Assembly (NCBI GenBank): GCA_963737745.1 | Contig: CAVTTR010000005.1 | Span: 186,001 to 250,000 of the forward strand | Length of the DNA: 64,000 nt | Reading direction: 5' to 3' | Source: Bog-473 sp963737745 | Lineage (GTDB): Bacteria; Actinomycetota; Acidimicrobiia; Acidimicrobiales; RAAP-2 | In this document: positions 61,176-64,000 of the stretch, piece by piece | Position numbering within the stretch: position 1 is the stretch's first letter | How the letters are laid out: the number at the start of each line of letters is the position of its first letter | Position numbers and translations under genes: made by a program | The notes under the pieces: model-generated | The model's database searches: none | Seen by the model: the letters and a program-made list of their open reading frames with translations, nothing else | Told to the model about the DNA's origin: nothing

Positions 61176-61702
61176 GATGCGGTCTCGGGCGCACGAAGGG
61201 CCAAGGCGTGCGCCACGTCGTCGGCTCTCCCCGCCCACCGGCCACGTCCGCTGATTGTGATGGTGCGCCGGTCGGCTCCACCTTCGGCCACCTCGGCGGG
61301 TATCTCGAGGAGAACGTCGAGCGCATCGTCACCCAAGGCCGGCGCGGCGAGCTCGCCCCACTCAACGAGCGCGACAGCCCGCTCTTCTACGAGTTCAGCC
61401 AGCCCGAGCTCCACCACTTCGCTCAGGCCTCCCGTGCGGTAGACGTCCGCATGGATCAACGTCTCGACGGGCGCCTCGTCAGCACAGCGGTACTGGCGCA
61501 CCAATGCGAAGGTGGGGCTGGTGACCGGCCCCTCGACCCCGAGGGCAGCTGCGTACCCCTGCGCAAACGCGGTCTTGCCCGCCCCGAGATCACCCTGCAA
61601 GAGGACGACATCGCCAACTTGGCACAGCGCGGCCAAACGGCCGGCCACGTCTTTGGTAGCTGCGGAGGAATCCGAAAAGACGACGAGCGGCCATGCGCTC
61701 AC
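61172..61702 (-). CDS. tsaE: tRNA t6A modification ATPase TsaE
   Basis: 176 residues from a GTG at 61702 that overlaps the upstream UDG stop (GTGA). The Walker A is VLLQGDLGAGKTAFAQGYAA, followed by VTSPTFALVRQYRCAD. The Walker-B-like strand is LIHADVYRTGGLSEVVELGL, with ALVEWGE. TsaE binds TsaB-TsaD and drives turnover of t6A synthesis. The start codon overlaps and the next gene's start also overlaps, so the UDG-tsaE-tsaB genes are tightly coupled. Confidence 0.93.
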   Translation of the reverse strand: MSAWPLVVFSDSSAATKDVAGRLAALCQVGDVVLLQGDLGAGKTAFAQGYAAALGVEGPVTSPTFALVRQYRCADEAPVETLIHADVYRTGGLSEVVELGLAELVEERAVALVEWGELAAPALGDDALDVLLEIPAEVAEGGADRRTITISGRGRWAGRADDVAHALALRAPETAS

Positions 61703-62277
61703 GATGGCGGGGCCATGACTCGCTTGGCCCGCACCAGATCGGCGCGGATTTCGGCCAACGCTTCGCCGCCGGCCCGCAGGACGTAGGCCGGGTGATACGT
61801 CGGTACCAGGTGTCCCCCCCGAAACGGATAGACCGAACCCCGCAACTGGCGGATGCCCCCGTCCGTATCGAGCAGGAGGCGAGTGGCGAAGTTGCCGAGG
61901 GTGACGACGACCGAAGGCTTGAGGTGTGCGATCTGCGCTTCGAGATAGGGCCGGCAGGCTTCGATCTCCGCCGGGGCCGGATTGCGATTCTGTGGGGGCC
62001 GACACTTCACCACATTGGCGATGTAGCACTGCGCTCGGGTGATCCCGATCTCCTCGAACATCAACCGGTCCAAGAGCTTGCCCGAACGCCCGACGAAGGG
62101 TTCCCCGGCCAGATCCTCGTCCCGTCCCGGGGCCTCACCGACGAAGAGCAATGAGGCCGTGGGGTCTCCCACGCCGAAGACGACCTGGGTACGGGTTGCG
62201 GCCAACGGACACCGCGTGCACGCGCAGGCCGTAGTGCGCAGCTCCTCCCACGTCGATCCGACATCGGCCAGGGTCAT
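61699..62277 (-). CDS. Uracil-DNA glycosylase, family 4-like (iron-sulfur)
   Basis: 192 residues from the ATG at 62277. Cluster cysteines appear in CACTRCPLAATRTQV, NVVKCRPPQNRNPAPAEIEA and further on. The catalytic and uracil-binding motifs are LLFVGEAPGRDEDLAGEPFV and HLVPTYHPAYVLRAGG. Family 4 enzymes remove uracil from DNA and bind a 4Fe-4S cluster. Longer starts to 62454 exist but lie outside the conserved region. It sits between alr and tsaE, where mycobacteria have no gene. Confidence 0.9.
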   Translation of the reverse strand: MTLADVGSTWEELRTTACACTRCPLAATRTQVVFGVGDPTASLLFVGEAPGRDEDLAGEPFVGRSGKLLDRLMFEEIGITRAQCYIANVVKCRPPQNRNPAPAEIEACRPYLEAQIAHLKPSVVVTLGNFATRLLLDTDGGIRQLRGSVYPFRGGHLVPTYHPAYVLRAGGEALAEIRADLVRAKRVMAPPS

Positions 62278-62330
62278 GCCGCTGACACCGTTCGTCTCGC
62301 TCTTGGTCCTGCCATCCGCCTCGCCGCCTG

Positions 62331-63593
62331 TCAGGGGGCCGACGGTGACATGGCACCGCCGGTGTCGTCGGGTGTGTTGATCTCCACCCGGGGGACCCTC
62401 GGGCCGATACCACAGAGGATCTCGTAGCTGATGGTACCCAACAGCTCGGCCCACTCGTCGGCCGTGATCTCCTCGACGCCTTGGCGGCCCAGCAAGACCA
62501 CCTCGTCACCGGGCTTCACCGTGTCGTCGTCTTCGCAGTCGACCACGATCTGGTCCATGGTCACCATGCCCGCCAATGGCCGGCGCTTCCCACCGATCAA
62601 GACGCTGGCGCCCTTGGCAAAGAGCGCCCGGGGCACCCCGTCGGCGTACCCGATCGGCACCGTGGCCACGATGGAGCGTCGGGGCAATGCCCGAAGGCGA
62701 CCGTACGAAGGACGCTCCCCCTCCGACAGGGTGCGGACGGAGACGACCCGGGCTCGCAACGACAACGCCGGACGCAACCTCTCGCCGCCGTTTGCTGCTT
62801 CGAGCGCGGCAGCGACCGCAACGCTGGGGAGGTAGCCGTAGAGCCCGATGCCGCACCTGACCATGCCGTAGCGCGCGAGGGGAAAAGCGATTGCGCCGGC
62901 GGTGTTGGCGGCATGGGTGACGCCGGGATGGACCTCGGCGCGAGCCATATCGTCGATCACCGCATCGAAGAGTGCCAACTGGTGAAGCGTGAACAACCGG
63001 TCCTCGGCACGTTCCCCGTCTGCCACCGGGAAATGGGTCCACACCCCCTCCAGTTCGAGAAACGGATCGTCCACGACGGCCTTCACGAGCGCAGGCACGT
63101 CAGCCGGGGCGGCGCCCACGCGATGCATGCCGGTATCCACCTTGATATGGACCGAGGTCCGCTGGCCCAGCTTGCGTGCGGCGTGGGAGAACATGTCGAT
63201 GCCTTCGGCCGTGTAGACCGTGGGCGTGAGCCCATGGGCCATGGCCGTACCGACGGCGTCAGCCCCACATTCGCTGAGCAACAGGACGGGGCCCGGCACG
63301 TCGTTCTGACGTAACTCGACGCCCTCGTCGACCAGGGCGACGGCAAGACTCGCCGCGCCTCCGGCCAGGGCGGCACGCGCCACCGCGGGTGCCCCATGCC
63401 CATAGCCGCGCGCCTTCACAACGGCGCACAACGCGGCCGGGTACACGAGTTGCGACAACACGCGCGCGTTGTGGGTGATCGCCTCTATGTCTATGTCGGC
63501 CCAGGCCGGCCGCGAGTGGGCTTGCGTCGTTGCCACAGTTTCCTGGGTCGGGATCTGGGACATGGTGGCCCGCGTCGGCCCTCGATCAGCCAT
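62331..63593 (-). CDS. alr: Alanine racemase
   Basis: 420 residues from the ATG at 63593, which overlaps the nnrD stop by eight bases; an ATG at 63563 is an alternative. The PLP Lys lies in LCAVVKARGYGHGAPAVARA, where Arg replaces the usual Asp or Asn. HIKVDTGMHRVGAAP and LEGVWTHFPVADGERAEDRL follow. The C-terminal beta domain holds SEGERPSYGRL and VTMDQIVVDCEDDDTVKPGD. It makes D-alanine for the cell wall. Confidence 0.95.
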   Translation of the reverse strand: MADRGPTRATMSQIPTQETVATTQAHSRPAWADIDIEAITHNARVLSQLVYPAALCAVVKARGYGHGAPAVARAALAGGAASLAVALVDEGVELRQNDVPGPVLLLSECGADAVGTAMAHGLTPTVYTAEGIDMFSHAARKLGQRTSVHIKVDTGMHRVGAAPADVPALVKAVVDDPFLELEGVWTHFPVADGERAEDRLFTLHQLALFDAVIDDMARAEVHPGVTHAANTAGAIAFPLARYGMVRCGIGLYGYLPSVAVAAALEAANGGERLRPALSLRARVVSVRTLSEGERPSYGRLRALPRRSIVATVPIGYADGVPRALFAKGASVLIGGKRRPLAGMVTMDQIVVDCEDDDTVKPGDEVVLLGRQGVEEITADEWAELLGTISYEILCGIGPRVPRVEINTPDDTGGAMSPSAP

Positions 63594-64000
63594 CGACCCG
63601 CACCTCGCTGAGAAATGTGGCGGCCAGGTCCGGCAGGTCGCCCGCCACCAGCCCCTCGGGGCGGCCGCCTGCGGCGGCTCTCCCATGCACATGGGCCGCC
63701 AACGCAGCGGCGAGATGTGCTGGCACGCCCCGAGCCAGAAAGGCACCGATCATGCCGGAGAGCACGTCGCCGGTTCCGGCCGTGGCCAGTGCGGGATTTC
63801 CCGCCGCGGCGAGATACACATCGGGCGCCGCGCTCTTCGGAAAAGGAGAAGCCACCGCGGTGAGCGGACCTTTGAGGAGAACGATGGCACCCACCTCTCG
63901 GGCCAGGTTCCGGGCGGCGGCGAGCCGATCGTTGCTCGGAGGTGATCCGAACAAACGGGCGTACTCACCGTCGTGCGGCGTGAGGATCGTCGGGTGCTCC
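63586..64000 (-). CDS. nnrD: ADP-dependent NAD(P)H-hydrate dehydratase, C-terminal part
   Basis: The window ends inside this gene. The visible C-terminal part has LTPHDGEYARLFGSPPSNDR, AIVLLKGPLTAVASPF and the signature NPALATAGTGDVLSGMIGAF, where Asp is catalytic. HVHGRAAAGGRPEGLVAGDL follows and the stop is at 63586. The enzyme repairs hydrated NAD(P)H using ADP or ATP; in many bacteria an epimerase domain is fused at the N-terminus. It is upstream of alr, as in mycobacteria. Confidence 0.9.
   Translation of the reverse strand, partial: EHPTILTPHDGEYARLFGSPPSNDRLAAARNLAREVGAIVLLKGPLTAVASPFPKSAAPDVYLAAAGNPALATAGTGDVLSGMIGAFLARGVPAHLAAALAAHVHGRAAAGGRPEGLVAGDLPDLAATFLSEVRVDG

Overview
The window is a GC-rich actinobacterial chromosome segment, probably from an Acidimicrobiia-like or related lineage and possibly a metagenome-derived assembly. 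The evidence is two Wbl (WhiB-type) iron-sulfur regulators, a UPF0182 membrane protein, a YlbL-type PDZ/Lon-like protease, an SCP2 protein, GuaB3 without CBS domains, and a Mycobacterium-like succinate dehydrogenase. The 42-residue 'GYWLVASDGG' repeats also fit: in my knowledge they are common in Acidimicrobiia. The gene order matches two mycobacterial blocks known from the literature: uvrD1-sucC-sucD-purN-purH-AAA/VWA, and nnrD-alr-tsaE-tsaB-rimI-groES-groEL-guaB3-guaA. Taxonomy is inferred; no search was run.

Bases 1-6300 are a decayed, IS-rich accessory zone. It holds a frame-broken LuxR-type regulator, an oxygen-binding di-iron (ODP-like) protein broken at least three times, and fragments of ABM- and GNAT-fold genes. 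It also holds a ~1.46 kb IS with seven copies of a 15-bp subterminal motif, a marR/small-protein divergent pair and a C-terminally altered ISL3 transposase. An initiator tRNA-Met follows at 6365-6438.

Bases 6.5-23.7 kb carry envelope and cell-organisation genes: UPF0182, a DivIVA-type coiled coil fused to a Mu gpF-like cysteine motif, YlbL, a HEAT-repeat protein and an MreB-like protein. These are followed by a degenerate HtrA-like protein, a zincin-like protein, two Wbl genes around a formiminotransferase-like gene, a MoxR-type AAA+/VWA pair and a LysR regulator. Bases 23.9-27.9 kb hold an sdhCAB operon plus SCP2. Bases 28-35.5 kb hold a small acidic protein, an orphan FtsX-type permease, a TraR/DksA zinc finger, an ACT protein and an overlapping cpATP-grasp / alpha-E / transglutaminase operon. 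Bases 35.5-46.4 kb combine TCA enzymes (mdh, icd, sucCD) with one-carbon and purine genes (metF, folD, purH, purN) and a secreted GH43-like repeat protein. From 46.4 to 64 kb come a lone B12-binding domain, pcrA, guaA, guaB3, a NUDIX hydrolase, a methyltransferase, CIRCE-controlled groES-groEL, a secreted protein, an SDR, a GGDEF protein, rimI-tsaB-tsaE, a family-4-like uracil-DNA glycosylase, alr and the end of nnrD.

The metabolic genes make a coherent core: succinate oxidation, the oxidative TCA branch, folate one-carbon supply to purine synthesis, and GMP formation by GuaB3/GuaA. The tsa genes would make the t6A tRNA modification, but tsaD is not in its usual place beside rimI. Three otherwise well-conserved genes each contain one single-base frame break at a short G/C run, which suggests consensus errors rather than true pseudogenes. 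The multiply broken genes in the first 2.4 kb look truly decayed.
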